Assembly: GCA_914767715.1 (NCBI GenBank)
Contig: OU612073.1
Coordinates: 6,200,001 to 6,264,000, forward strand
DNA length: 64,000 nucleotides
Origin: Membranipora membranacea
Lineage: Eukaryota; Bryozoa; Gymnolaemata; Cheilostomatida; Membraniporidae
Reading direction: 5' to 3'
The notes beneath the pieces are model-generated. The model saw nothing but the letters and a program-made list of their open reading frames with translations. It made no database searches and had not been told where the DNA came from. Positions 36,101 to 44,028 of this stretch are shown piece by piece; within the stretch, counting starts at the first letter, position 1, and each line of letters opens with the position of its first letter. The translations under genes were made by a program, and so were the position numbers.

Positions 36101-39100
36101 GAACTTAGACGGAAGCTACTCATGCAGCTGTAACAACGGCTACACTCTCGCTGATGATAAGCACAACTGTAAACGTAAGCCAGCACTTCTTACTCATTTT
36201 GGTCTGCCGAAGAAAAAAACTCACCTTCATTTTAGTCTCAATACCCTGTGCTAATCCTTAAAGTTATTTTGTTTCCCGTATTGTAATATTGTTTCCGGTA
36301 TCAGTATTGGTTTTTTGGACTGTATACTAATGTGGCACAGGTGCATTTGAGGCCGGATGCCCTATCGGACACCACCGTGATCCACTGGGAATCAAATATG
36401 GTCTGCCAAAGAAAAGAGGATTAAAAGTTTTGCTTGATGCTATGATGACTCAAGCAACGCATTTTACTTGTTTTCATATTTACCCAAAATACTAGTGCTA
36501 GACTAGAGGCTGAGGCTAGAGGAGATGTTCAAAACTAACTCTTAGTCAATTCATTATTAGGGTGTGAAGTATATGCATGACAATTTGAAACTAGAATGGA
36601 ATTATTCCTTACCATAATATGTTGGTTAGTCAATGTTTTGGCTTTGATGTGATTGGCCGTTAGGTTTGAAAGAGAGCCAATGCCATGTCACAGAGACATA
36701 ATTAAATTGCAACTGCATTATTTAGCACTCATTATAACATATATAGGTAATCCAACGAATTTACCATCTGATCTGGCATTGGCTCATTCCCATCCACCAG
36801 CCAATCAGAGCCAAAATATTGGCTATGTAATGGTTCATTTTAATTGTAGCTAACAATCCATGCAGTACTCCACATGATTGTGATATCAAAAATGGCTACT
36901 GCAATATTATTGATGGAGTTGAAGAATGCTCATGTAAGAGAGGTTTCTCTCTGGATGAGGTTAATACTTGTCTAGAGATCGATGAATGTGCTCTGGGCAT
37001 TGATGGGTGTAGTCATAATTGCGACAACACCCTTGGAGGTTACCTGTGTAGCTGTAATAAGGGATATATACTGGCTAGCAATGGATTGGGATGTGACGGT
37101 AAATTTTTATTTATTTATTTAGCTTTTCTAAAATTTTATAATTCTATATTATATATAGAAGTATTCAAATATAAAGACAGAAAAAACTCTCAAAAATGTC
37201 CATTAACCATGATCATCATCTTAAAAGGATGTAACACATGCAAACCACTTGATTATTAATTTCCTCTCTTGGTATTTTTGTTCTCTGGTGTTTAACCGAA
37301 CCTACAAATTTTTTTTCATATTACAGATGTAAATGAGTGCTTTTTGGGAATCTTCTCATGCCCATCATCCCAGAGCTGTGCAAATACTCCGGGAAGTTAT
37401 GAGTGTGTATGTCCAACCGGTCAAACTTACAAGCATGGTGTGTGTCAAGGTACGAATTTAATTTTCATAATTTTATTACTTCTAGTGTTTCTTTGGAGAG
37501 CATTAAATGGGGACTGGCAATGTATTTCGTATCTTAAAAACAAAACTGTTGAGATAACTGCATTTTATATTGTGACTTGTCAAAGAAACAGAGCCATACC
37601 AATTAAATGGATGAATTTTTGATGAGTTATGTCCCCATGACAAGAGAGGGGACAATTCTTTGTGATGTCTCTGAAATAAGACAATTACAATTATACAGTC
37701 AATCAATACGCGTTTGCCTTTATAGTGATTTTATTCACTGATCCTGTTGAGCCTGTGGTTGTACAAGTTGAAGAAGAGGTGGAGCTCAATGCTGTCCAGT
37801 TTACACTAGAGGGGATCACTCTAGAAGAGGTAAATCTACAAAGAGTTAATAGTTTGATTCAGTTTTGGTCAAAGTTAAAAAAACTGTGTGAATTCTGTGT
37901 TATAAATTGCAAGATAGGAAATATAAACACTTTGCAGAGAGGCTTTGATTTACAGACCAATGTATGTTTAAAGGGGGGTTAAAATCGCAAGTCCGAAGAC
38001 TGAGAAATAACGGTGCCTTGAAGGCACAGCCGTCGTATTCAACGCCAAGTTGCTTTCAGTTTGCAGGCAGGTCAGAGCACACCTGGGGCGTCAATTGAGC
38101 CCAGTAGTCGGTAGACTGCTGCGGGATTCAAACCCAAGACATGTTGATTAAAGGGCAACCAAGGTTTCGCAGCAATGCATTAATGGGTAGCAAATAATGT
38201 GCTGGGCAGCATCAGCTTTGTGCATTACGCGATGCAAAACTCAAAGTAGTTGCTGACTCTAAGCTGGGTAACACTTCAGTTTAGGGGAGGTTCCAAGACT
38301 TTGTTGTAATAATTATAGAGCACAGGCTAAAAAATAACAGGAACAGGAAACTGCTATGTGGTATTCTCTTTTAGCTGAGTTTGAGTTCCTGATGGAAGAA
38401 ATGTTTCACAAGAATTCTGGCTGAATAATCATCCGAATTATATTTTGTCTTTTTCCCCATGCAGAAGGTGCAATCTGCTATTAATCAATGGCCATCAATG
38501 AGAAGTTGTTTGAAACCTTGGTTGCCCTTTAATGACTTGTTTTATTGGTATCTATGAGATAGATGCACACATTTCTTCCAGGATAGAAGGTAGGGCAACT
38601 TTTCCTCTGATTGTTTATTAAATCTGTATCATATAACAGTCTGTCTCCTGGTTTCAATTTGCAGTACACAGTGGAAAAGGAGATTCTATTGTTTAGTGAG
38701 CTGGCTGAATCTGCTACAGAAGCATGTTCTGATGGCGGATGTGAGATTATCAGACTGAAATCTGAGGCTAGGAGAAGAAGGTAAGCGTGATGTCCCAGTG
38801 TTTCAAACACGTTCAATCATCAAGTCTTTTCTTATTTGATGTCCTCTGATATAAGGAAATATGTGTGTTTCTGGATCGATAGCTACGGGGTGATATTTCG
38901 GTGCTTATGTAGGCCTACTCTTCATATAGTTTACTATTTGTCATGTTGTGTTGTAAAATGAAATACTCAACGTGGAAGGGTGCTTGTGAGTTAGATCATA
39001 TCATGGTGAGATGTAAATAGAGGAGAGAGCGAGCTTGTGTTAATGCTTCTGTGTTTCTCTATGCAGCCAACTCAACTGATAGTAACATCAATTTAACCGT

Positions 39101-41114
39101 AACATGTGGTCAAACTATATTAGTGACATGTCATCTCTTAATAGAAAAGACTTGGTGTCTGATCTTTGATTGAGTGGGAATGGTTGCCAAGCAATATCTC
39201 ATAAAGACCAGTATAATTGAATGACAAAGTGGTTACATTCATGAAACCGAAAATGCCACTTTATGGATATAACACCACCAGTTGAAATGATGTACCATTC
39301 AGCTGTTTGCGTTACACTGCACCATTGTTTTCTAGGAAGAGGTCAGCTGCTGTGACCTTCCACAAAGAGTACTTTGCTAGACTTCCCGGCTCCCCCTCTG
39401 CAAACGGTGATGATGGAATTAACTTGGCAATCTACTCGAAAGTACCAGGATCTGGAGTTCTTGAGAGTAGCAAACTCCTTCAGGCCTTGCGTTTAAGCTC
39501 CGAGCACATACAAGACACCTTAGGTGACTAACAATTTACAAATCTTTCCTTGCCAAATGAAATTTTGCTGAGAAAAAAATGTGCCAATTTCACCGACTGT
39601 CAGCCTTTTTGGTTACAGTTTGATTCAAACAAACACTACATTGGACTGTATCTATCCAGCACATTACTATAAAACAATTGGACTGTATCTATCCAGCACA
39701 TTACTATAAAACAATATATATGTTATTAAAATTTCAGGTGTGACAGTATCCAATGTTCAGGTTATGTATGAACCCACGACAAGAGAGACAACAGAAACTG
39801 GTTCAGGTAAAAACCAAGTGGTGATGTACGCTGCCATTGGAGGTGGAGCAGCAGCGCTTCTTCTAATTATTATCATTGCTGCCGCAGTGGTAGGAAAGAA
39901 AGCTTAGTAAGTTTACATCACCCTTATTCCTTTGAATGCTAGATTATTTCTTGATTTTAGATTTCTCGTTTTATACATTTATTGACAAAGATCTTCGTCA
40001 TTAAAATTATGTTCTTCCGAATGTGTTAAAGCAAGCAAGATAAGAAAACAAAAGATGGGTTTCGTTGTGAGTTTGTTGTTGTAAACTTCTTTGAATACAT
40101 AAAACTGAGCCAAAGCCATTGGCAAAGAGCATCCACTTGAGAGAGTAATAAAAGGACTGCTTATAACTTTGCATCTGGATGATTTTGGCATGCTGTCTTT
40201 AGATTGACCAATTTAATTTGTTTCATCATGGTGTTTTTCAGCAAGTCACCTGTGTCACCTTCAAGTATTGTTCGCCCTCCCGTCCGTGTTCACCTGCCAG
40301 CTAACAACCGACCAACACCGTCTAATGAGGTACCCTCCATCAGCCGAGGACCTGACGCACCGATTAACACTGGGCTGCAGCTGGGTACGATGCCAAGTGG
40401 GTACGTCCATGTGGAGCCAGCTGGGTACGCCCATGTGGAGCCAGGAACCTCAGCAAACTATACAGGACCGATGCCAATGCCAAGTAGGGACCCGCTACCC
40501 ATACCTAGCTATGAGCCACCTGTAGTAGTAGTGCCGACAAACTTGGCCTTTCCTGCTACCAGACCGTTATCAGCTCGCAAGCAGACTCAGGAGCATTATG
40601 GGAGAGCTTCCTCTCCTCCACCTGCCGCCTACGCACCCGTAGACCCAACAACTACAGGTAAATTTGGTATTCAGTTTGTCATGTATGGCAGTAGAAGCTC
40701 ATAACTCAATCTTCTCTCAAGGGCGAACCACCCGATTGATCAAATTCGCTGTAATTTCTTTGGCCATTATGGTAAGACATCCAACCAATGATACTGTCTG
40801 TCAAATCAAAAGTGTAAATATAAATCAATGATGGCTCTACCCAGTTTCAATCAACTATAAATGTAAAATTACTGCTCCAGACCTCTAACATTTTACATCC
40901 ATAAAAGCAAAGCCGCTGTTAAGACAGATAAATATCTATCTTAATGCTGATAAATTGAACATAAAATGTCCACAATCTACTTAAATATAGCCATTTCATT
41001 ACTCTCCATATAAGCATATCAGAGGCTTGAAATCTATGTCTTAGCACCCATGTAGATGATTCAGTTAGCGTGTAAATTAATATCTTGATTCCAGGTTACG
41101 TTACCCAGCAGTAA
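15088..41114 (+). CDS. MUC4-like membrane mucin/receptor: SP-(CUB)5-NIDO-AMOP-VWD-Ig-EGF-SEA-like-TM, complete gene
   Basis: Forty exons join with consistent phases to 6537 nt (2178 aa plus stop). They are 15088-15169, 17255-17335, five CUB units (18049-25381), 26379-26587, 26968-27232, 27565-27782, 28059-28344, 29032-29200, 29485-29650, 30046-30169, 30795-30941, 31368-31651, 32154-32322, 32985-33251, 33663-33880, 34159-34271, 34650-34799, 35483-35649, 36055-36174, 36850-37098, 37327-37449, 37726-37829, 38665-38780, 39336-39523, 39738-39906, 40242-40657 and 41095-41114. Approximate residues: signal 1-25, CUBs 55-693, NIDO 694-1019, AMOP 1020-1172, VWD 1173-1461, Ig/cadherin-like 1462-1555, EGFs to 1841, SEA-like to about 1977, TM about 2005-2029, tail to 2178. 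NIDO-AMOP-VWD is the hallmark of MUC4-like proteins; N-terminal CUB repeats are the unusual addition. It is predicted to be a type I surface glycoprotein in adhesion or recognition. Its paralog runs tail-to-tail at 49272-63779. Confidence 0.88.
15727..15833. mobile_element. Foldback element A, copy 1
   Basis: Inverted arms run from AGTTTGGTCCATTTTCCTGC to GCAGGCAATTGGATTAAACT around a short centre. It is the same family as 18252-18352, and lies in the first intron of the + gene. No coding capacity: a MITE-like hairpin. Confidence 0.7.
16151..16197 (+). repeat. 10-bp minisatellite
   Basis: Five copies of GTTTCGTTGC with single changes, in the first intron of the + gene. Confidence 0.9.
16285..16450 (+). 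mobile_element. Possible tRNA-derived SINE, family 3
   Basis: Plus strand GGGCAAGCAGTTTGCGCCGC resembles an A box, and GTGAGTTCGAGTACCACTGG a B box, about 45 bases apart, followed by a non-tRNA body. It is a single copy in the window. Confidence 0.45.
17255..17335 (+). CDS. Exon 2: Ser/Thr-rich linker
   Basis: This 81-nt exon has both flanking introns in phase 1 and encodes a Ser/Thr/Asn-rich stretch including ITNRTTTRNSST. It is probably O- and N-glycosylated. It is the first of five short 1-1 linker exons that each precede a CUB domain. Confidence 0.75.
17390..17851. mobile_element. Foldback element B, full copy
   Basis: About 460 bases with inverted terminal arms of more than 100 bases: left AGAGTTTTCTGAGC and TTTGGTACTTTTAACCCACG, right CGTGGGTTAAAAGTACCAAA and GCTCAGAAAACTGTCTATT. 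A second, degraded copy is at 21000-21241. Non-autonomous MITE-like element in a + gene intron. Confidence 0.8.
18049..18692 (+). CDS. CUB module 1 (exons 18049-18230 and 18539-18692)
   Basis: The first half exon carries ICSGEDG, WVTSPNYPFDYHDDINC and TEQCCDRLE. The second begins VYDVQSGE and ends GWNITWTE. This matches the CUB fold (SPNYP, Tyr/Cys, YD, GW...W). Adjacent cysteines (CC) stand where one is usual, and the fourth CUB cysteine is absent. The half exons meet at phase 0. The intron between them holds a foldback element at 18252-18352. Confidence 0.9.
18252..18352. mobile_element. Foldback element A, copy 2
   Basis: Arms CTAGAACAAGTTTGGTCC and its near reverse complement (GATCAAACTTGTTCTAG) enclose about 65 bases with a GGAGCAACTGGAATGCAGGC block also found in copy 1. 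It is inserted about 20 bases after the donor of CUB exon 18049-18230. Confidence 0.75.
18787..19010 (+). repeat. Dispersed repeat C, copy 2
   Basis: Same unit and orientation as 5945-6170, in the intron after CUB module 1. It begins near AGAAGGTTGGGCTGGCCCTA and ends near TTAGCCAATAGGATGAGAAG. Confidence 0.65.
19188..20784 (+). CDS. Linker 2 and CUB module 2 (exons 19188-19247, 19921-20105, 20628-20784)
   Basis: The Thr-rich linker (DDEGPSGPYTTSAILTTTQ) is a phase 1-1 exon. CUB half exons then give SLSSPNYPNDYANNLHC, TEQCCDFLE and VYDAPSG, ending SGWTVSWTE. Boundaries and phases are identical to module 1. Confidence 0.9.
21000..21241. mobile_element. Foldback element B, shorter copy
   Basis: The right arm (GTGGGTTAAAAGTACTAAAC, GAGAGAGGACAACTCCGAAT, GCTCAGAAAACTG) is well kept. 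The left arm (GTCCTCTGAGTTTAGAACTT) is decayed, and the centre is mostly deleted compared with 17390-17851. Confidence 0.7.
21321..22350 (+). CDS. Linker 3 and CUB module 3 (exons 21321-21383, 21601-21779, 22197-22350)
   Basis: The linker encodes DSSPQPGFQFTSALPPSTHH. The CUB halves carry WLASPDYPNNYQNYVQC, TELCCDFVE and VYDTPSGQ, ending GWNFTWAE. The acceptor of the second half follows about 100 bases of nearly pure A/T sequence (22090-22190). Confidence 0.9.
22090..22190. repeat. AT-rich low-complexity tract
   Basis: About 100 bases of TATATAATTT-type sequence directly before the acceptor of exon 22197-22350. Confidence 0.85.
22712..23943 (+). CDS. Linker 4 and CUB module 4 (exons 22712-22768, 23065-23240, 23790-23943)
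   Basis: The linker encodes NEAGVVTTTTLTTRQTAR. The CUB halves carry HLTSIHFPSDYDNNEDC, TESCCDRLH and VYDVQSSN, ending GWNLTWTE. The strand motif SPNYP is changed to SIHFP, but the cysteines and spacing are kept. Confidence 0.88.
23320..23505 (+). repeat. Dispersed repeat D, copy 1
   Basis: Shares CAACAACAAACCAAAACCCA, GGTCTATTCAA, CCATTGTTGGGCTGAATCCC with 32512-32700 in the same orientation. Both lie in introns of the + gene. Non-coding. Confidence 0.65.
24208..25381 (+). CDS. Linker 5 and CUB module 5 (exons 24208-24270, 24685-24863, 25228-25381)
   Basis: The linker encodes ATPRTTPRNASWRPAWTTIP. The CUB halves carry FTSPNFPNGYSNNLWC, LESCCDWLR and VYDAGSGA, ending GWNISWET. This is the last CUB before NIDO. 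The following intron contains a tRNA-type SINE (25548-25690) and a foldback element (26180-26291). Confidence 0.9.
25548..25690 (-). mobile_element. tRNA-derived SINE, family 1
   Basis: On the minus strand the head reads GGTAGCTCAGTTGGTTAGCG (Pol III A box) with a B-box-like GGGTTCAAGTCTCG about 40 bases on, then a non-tRNA body ending in CAGGAACG/GCAGGT sequence. Cloverleaf pairing is poor, so it is a SINE and not a tRNA gene. Relatives lie at 37985-38150 and 57780-58030. Confidence 0.75.
26180..26291. mobile_element. Foldback element G
   Basis: Perfect 21-bp inverted arms (GCCTGTCTTGACAAGCTTTG and complement) around a G/C-rich centre with runs of G and C. It lies in the intron before the NIDO exons. 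A related unit is at 44029-44116. Confidence 0.75.
26379..28344 (+). CDS. NIDO (nidogen-like) domain exons of the + gene
   Basis: Four exons: 26379-26587, 26968-27232, 27565-27782 and 28059-28344. Landmarks are [65 protein letters not shown] and PMAIGGYSSGD. The spacing matches the NIDO domain of MUC4 and nidogen relatives, and the paralog at 58224-59931 has the same exon cuts. An Asn/Tyr-rich insert of about 27 residues (27660-27760) is special to this copy. Confidence 0.9.
28349..28424 (-). repeat. Dispersed repeat E, copy 2
   Basis: Inverse copy of 660-742, starting only a few bases after the GTAAGT donor of the last NIDO exon (28344). Confidence 0.6.
29032..30169 (+). CDS. AMOP domain exons of the + gene
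   Basis: Exons 29032-29200, 29485-29650 and 30046-30169 encode GEWLFRIED, CDKWLSQQD, FASDAGFRQRCCYS, GHVVDT and [18 protein letters not shown]. The paired cysteines and the RQRCCY core are typical of the AMOP domain (adhesion-associated domain in MUC4 and other proteins). The donor after 29200 is tandemly repeated (29181-29306). Confidence 0.88.
29181..29306 (+). repeat. 36-bp tandem repeat over a splice donor
   Basis: Three 36-base units (29181-29216, 29217-29252, 29253-29288) plus a partial fourth. Each repeats the exon end CAGGTCTGGTGGGATCCTGC and its donor. Unit 1 contains the real exon end and GTAAGT, unit 2 also has GTAAGT, unit 3 has GTTAGT. Confidence 0.9.
30795..33251 (+). CDS. VWD domain and following Cys/Trp region of the + gene
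   Basis: Exons 30795-30941, 31368-31651, 32154-32322 and 32985-33251. The start [12 protein letters not shown] then YTFNGLGEY is the VWD signature, including the GDPH site at which MUC4 and gel mucins are cleaved. [10 protein letters not shown] and IGLTGVFDHN give the Ca-site-like GL.G end. The last exon (FTDDVDNWEWSSDEF, CMGDEACLYDVFVTGDIAVG) is the conserved region that follows VWD in NIDO-AMOP-VWD proteins. Confidence 0.9.
32512..32700 (+). repeat. Dispersed repeat D, copy 2
   Basis: Counterpart of 23320-23505: CAACAACAAACCAAAACCCA, GGTCTATTCAAGAATGCACA and TTGTTGGCCTGAATCCCAGG. It lies in the intron before exon 32985. Confidence 0.65.
33663..33880 (+). CDS. Ig/cadherin-like beta-sandwich exon of the + gene
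   Basis: A single exon encodes NSAPTISAPSSVLITVGEEF, GSVSDSNGDFVTVQTNIPGG and ends FRLSIIAK. The pattern resembles the beta-sandwich that stands between VWD and EGF in invertebrate mucin-like proteins. The next exon (34159-34271) completes it with DPAGATSTRVPLAML before the first cysteine-rich segment. Confidence 0.7.
33895..33926. repeat. (TA)n microsatellite
   Basis: Simple TA run a few bases after the donor of exon 33663-33880. Confidence 0.9.
34159..37449 (+). CDS. EGF-like repeat exons of the + gene
   Basis: Exons 34159-34271, 34650-34799, 35483-35649, 36055-36174, 36850-37098 and 37327-37449. Calcium-binding EGF starts are visible: DVDEC, DIDEC, EIDEC and DVNEC, with the CxCxxGY type ends (CTCRAGYEL, CSCNNGYTL, CSCNKGYIL). 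About six to seven EGF units precede the SEA-like module. Exon 31 (35483) sits directly next to an antisense copy of the gene's own tail exon, and exon 33 (36850) next to a foldback element. Confidence 0.88.
35276..35478 (-). pseudogene. Antisense copy of the cytoplasmic tail exon, inside intron 30
   Basis: Read on the minus strand, this intron segment encodes EVPSIS, then NYTGPMPSRDPLPVPSYEPP, VVAELTNLAYPSTRLLSA. The tail exon (40242-40657) has EVPSIS, NYTGPMPMPSRDPLPIPSYE and TNLAFPATRPLSA. Nucleotide similarity is equally clear (for example CAAACTATACAGGACCGATG in both). The copy ends at the acceptor of exon 31 and keeps an open frame over most of its length. It has no splice context of its own. 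Confidence 0.85.
35712..35890. mobile_element. Foldback element F
   Basis: About 180-base hairpin: left arm ATGAATGGGTATTTCATTG and GCAAGAGATGGAATAAGAAG, right arm CTTCTTATTCCATCTCTTGC and CAATGAAATACCCATTCAT. Arms of about 80 bases are nearly perfect. Intron after exon 35483-35649. Confidence 0.85.
36620..36835. mobile_element. Foldback element I beside an exon acceptor
   Basis: Imperfect inverted arms: GTTTTGGCTTTGATGTGATTGGC on the left, GCCAATCAGAGCCAAAATAT on the right, with GAGCCAATGCCA / TGGCATTGGCTC inside. A related stretch (GGGCATTGGCTCTCTA, AGAGCCAACACATTGGCTAC) is at 31935-32010. It ends about 15 bases before the exon at 36850. Confidence 0.65.
37726..39523 (+). CDS. SEA-like membrane-proximal module with furin-type site
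   Basis: Exons 37726-37829, 38665-38780 and 39336-39523. The first part (FTDPVEPVVVQVEEEVEL) and the two cysteines CSDGGC lead into RRRRKR-SAAV, a furin-type polybasic site split by the exon 36/37 junction. The downstream part ([25 protein letters not shown], then a helix SSKLLQALRLSSEHIQ) resembles the second half of a SEA domain. The classical GSVVV autocleavage motif is absent. The assignment as SEA is by pattern and position only. Confidence 0.6.
37985..38150 (-). mobile_element. tRNA-derived SINE, family 1, truncated
   Basis: The minus strand carries the B box (GGGTTTGAATCCCGCAGCAG) and the family body (CAGGTGTGCTCTGACCTGCC), but the A-box head is missing. Intron of the + gene. Confidence 0.65.
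39641..39714 (+). repeat. 37-bp direct duplication
   Basis: The unit TTGGACTGTATCTATCCAGC... ending AAAACAA occurs twice without a mismatch, in the intron before the TM exon. A recent event. Confidence 0.9.
39738..41114 (+). CDS. Transmembrane helix and cytoplasmic tail of the + gene
   Basis: Exon 39738-39906 encodes a Thr-rich stalk, then the helix VVMYAAIGGGAAALLLIIII followed by AAAVVGKKAY. Exon 40242-40657 encodes a Pro-rich tail with a duplicated tyrosine motif (GYVHVEP, GYAHVEP) and further tyrosines in SYEPP and YAPV. Exon 41095-41114 adds GYVTQQ and TAA. YxxP and YxxQ patterns could bind SH2 domains (known for Crk- and STAT3-type ligands); signalling is inference. AATAAA at 41466-41471 is a likely poly(A) signal. 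Confidence 0.85.
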
Positions 41115-41465
41115 GACCACAGTGATATGTGGTTTAAGAGCAAGACTTGTTCATGTATCTGCCATATCTCTCATGTACGCTATCAGGATGTTGCTTTATG
41201 AGCTGGAACTATATATAGACTTTTCTGCTTTTATTCAGCCACCGACCATTATAATTCAGGTGTTGTGTTTGATGATGATGTGCCTCTAAATATTTATCGC
41301 TGTTTCAGACTTTTATGAGATGTGCCATGTTTTAATTTAAGATTTTCGCTAAATTTTTCTTATCGATTTCCCAAATTTTAGAGCCTGCTCAATTTAAATT
41401 TGTGCATTTGTAACAAGAGTAAAGTATTTTTTTATATTACTTTTTCTATTGATTGATTTTGCAAT

Positions 41466-41471
41466 AATAAA
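41466..41471 (+). terminator. Poly(A) signal of the large + gene
   Basis: AATAAA lies about 350 bases after the TAA at 41112-41114, in AT-rich sequence. Confidence 0.5.
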
Positions 41472-41704
41472 ATAAGTGTAAGTGCCAATAACAATTTCTA
41501 AAATTCATAAAAAAATGATGCAGTAAAAATTTTACCCAATCAGGAAGCAGGAGGACGTATTAAAGATAGTTTTTGCTAGCCAATTTTGGTGATGAATGAT
41601 GCTGTGAGATTAGGCCATGATTTCAGGAAAGAAAGTGATCGATGAAGTGAAATGCTGCTGCTTACCCTTAATTTAGTAGTGCTTCGACTTTTAGTCGGGC
41701 TATT

Positions 41705-41835
41705 CCCAACGACTACAGGTAAATTTGGTATTCAGTTTGTCATGTATGGCAGTAGAAGCTTAAAACTAGATTTTCTCTTCAGTGCGAACCACCCAATTGA
41801 TCAAAGTTTGCTCTGATTTCTTTGGTCCTGTGAGG
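41705..41835 (+). repeat. Duplicate of the end of exon 39 and its intron
   Basis: About 130 bases downstream of the + gene repeat 40645-40775: the exon end (CCAAC.ACTACAG), its GTAAATTTGG donor and the following intron (GTTTGTCATGTATGGCAGTA). It lies after the stop codon and poly(A) signal, so it is a partial local duplication. Confidence 0.8.
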
Positions 41836-42595
41836 AAGTTATATAATGGTCTAATGAAGATGTTGGCTAAGCAATTTCCAGTTCGGTCAATCTTCAGGAA
41901 GGACCAATATCATCATAGTGGCTAGGATGACCTATTTTGTAAACTCTTTTTTTTTTTAATTGGAGGATGTCATTTTCTTGGGATCGTCGCCAAAACATAA
42001 AACAACCATCATCACTGTAACTGCCCTCCTAGATTATTGATCGAGTTTCTAACGGGTGAATTTTATAGTAGTTTATTTTAGTAATCCATTGACACCGTTA
42101 AACTACAGTTTTATATAAAATTGATTAAAATATTGATAACGTGTGGTTAGTATGATTTCAAGTGGTTATACATAGAACATTGAAATTGAAATGGCATTTG
42201 TCATGGTAAAAATGCAAGTTTGTTTAAATCAATATCAAGTTTTTAGATGATGCGTTGCTATGATAAAAGGTAAAAATAATATAAACATACCTCTGTCACC
42301 CTTTCCAGGAGAGAGTTAGTACAAAATAAGAGCTCTAGACCATGTATAGTTTGTATATCATGGATTTAAACGAAGAAACAACATGTAAAATTATTACCTC
42401 GTTCTCTGAGGATTTAAGCTCGAATAAGGTACTTTGACCAAGCATTTCAATATATAGTAAAAAAGACAAAAACAAGTGCTGAGAATAATAGATAAAAGGG
42501 GGCCCCATCGCTATCGCAATATGTGACGACACAAAGGGGGTTTGGTGAATCAGGCAAATGTAGTGAATCAGGTAATAATGTTTGTTATTCTTTGG

Positions 42596-42667
42596 GTATA
42601 ATGGGGTTTATGAGGGGTCAAAGAGTAACTGTGTATAATGGGGTTTATGAGGGGTCAAAGAGTAACA
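42596..42667 (+). repeat. 37-bp direct duplication
   Basis: The unit starting GTATAATGGGGTTTATGAGG and ending AGAGTAAC is present twice, identical, in the spacer between the large genes. Confidence 0.9.
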
Positions 42668-43627
42668 GCTTGGAGGGATGATTCGGCTATGAAAACATTG
42701 AGTTGAATAGATGATTCTCTCTGTGGTTATGCGCTGTGGCTATGAATAGATTGGCAGCAAGGTAACAGTAAACAAGTTAACGAAAAAGGATTTAGGAAAT
42801 TTTAATAATATCGAAAACACTACAATCACCTTCTTTTATAAATATGTCATCAGCAACGGCAACAGCCTGTGCAAGACTAGGTTATTTCATCAGCTAGGTG
42901 ACTTCAATACTCAGGACCGCCCTCTTCTCCGTGCAACATAAATGGCAAATCTAGTTCAACACGACCAACTGCCCTCACTCTGCAAGCATTGTCCTCTTTG
43001 CAGAGCAGATACCCACCACGCTTTGGCTTGGAAGGTCAGGCGTTGACCCCTCATACACCAGACATGTCATGACTCCACACCCAGGTCGGCGGCTGACCAT
43101 CATTTCTTCTTTATCAATTTGTAAATGACATAGGTTCGCATATGTTAAAGTAACAATCCTACTAGGCCTTTTTGGTATGGTTTTAAATATCTCAGGCTGA
43201 AAAGTCATTAGGGCATATGAAATAAAACAGCGTGTGAACCTAATTGTAGTAAAACTGCTGCAAAGTCTTAAATTTGGGATCATAGTGGATCATAGTGATT
43301 TATTGCCTCAACCTGACCACTATGATCATTGCTGATATAATTAAAGAAAACTAAAATGCTATTTTCCACAAGTTTTATTTTTTTATTATTTTGATTTGCC
43401 CTATGAACTCACAATATTCGATTTACTAGGGTAATATATTAACTATTCTGATAGGACTGTCCCTTTAACAGCAGACAATGAAGCATTATGTTCTTATCAT
43501 TATTGTTGTGATAAATCCCAATCAGTATCTTTCACGATCAAACAGATACTTTCCAGGGGGGTATTTCAATTGGAAACAGCCATTTGATCACCCAGAGAGT
43601 GAGTGATACCCTCTAGGCTCTCTCTTT

Positions 43628-43755
43628 CAAATCGCTCAGTCATTGATGGAACTATATACATTCTGAGTGAGGAATTTAAGAGTAATTGAAAGACCAAGTG
43701 AGTGATATTTGTGAGCGATGTGATAGTGATAACTTGCTCTAGTAAGGCATCGCTC
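43628..43755 (+). repeat. LINE-associated 3' segment
   Basis: CATTGATGGAACTATATACA, ATTGAAAGACCAAGTGAGTG and GTGATAGTGATAA match the reverse complement of 7240-7365, the 3' end of the LINE relic. No coding part is attached. Confidence 0.7.
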
Positions 43756-44028
43756 TTCCTAATTGATGGACCACCCTGATCAGCCGAGAATTCACACCAG
43801 TTTTGTATGATGAAAAAAATTAAATATAGAGAGGTATTTTTGCAAACATCAAATAGTGCCTCACATGGTGATGTATAAATTTATTCCTGCCTAGGTCCAG
43901 AACAACAAAATTATAAAGTTACAGCTAGAGTGTTATCAAGTAGGAGACAGGATATTCTTGGTTATAAATTTAATCTTATATGTTCTATGTCTTTACGATA
44001 CCAAATTAGATTATGAAACACATAAGCC

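Noticed and set aside
42975-43283. 102-residue minus-strand open frame
   Set aside because: No domain, no signal peptide, no splice partners; chance length in AT-rich DNA.
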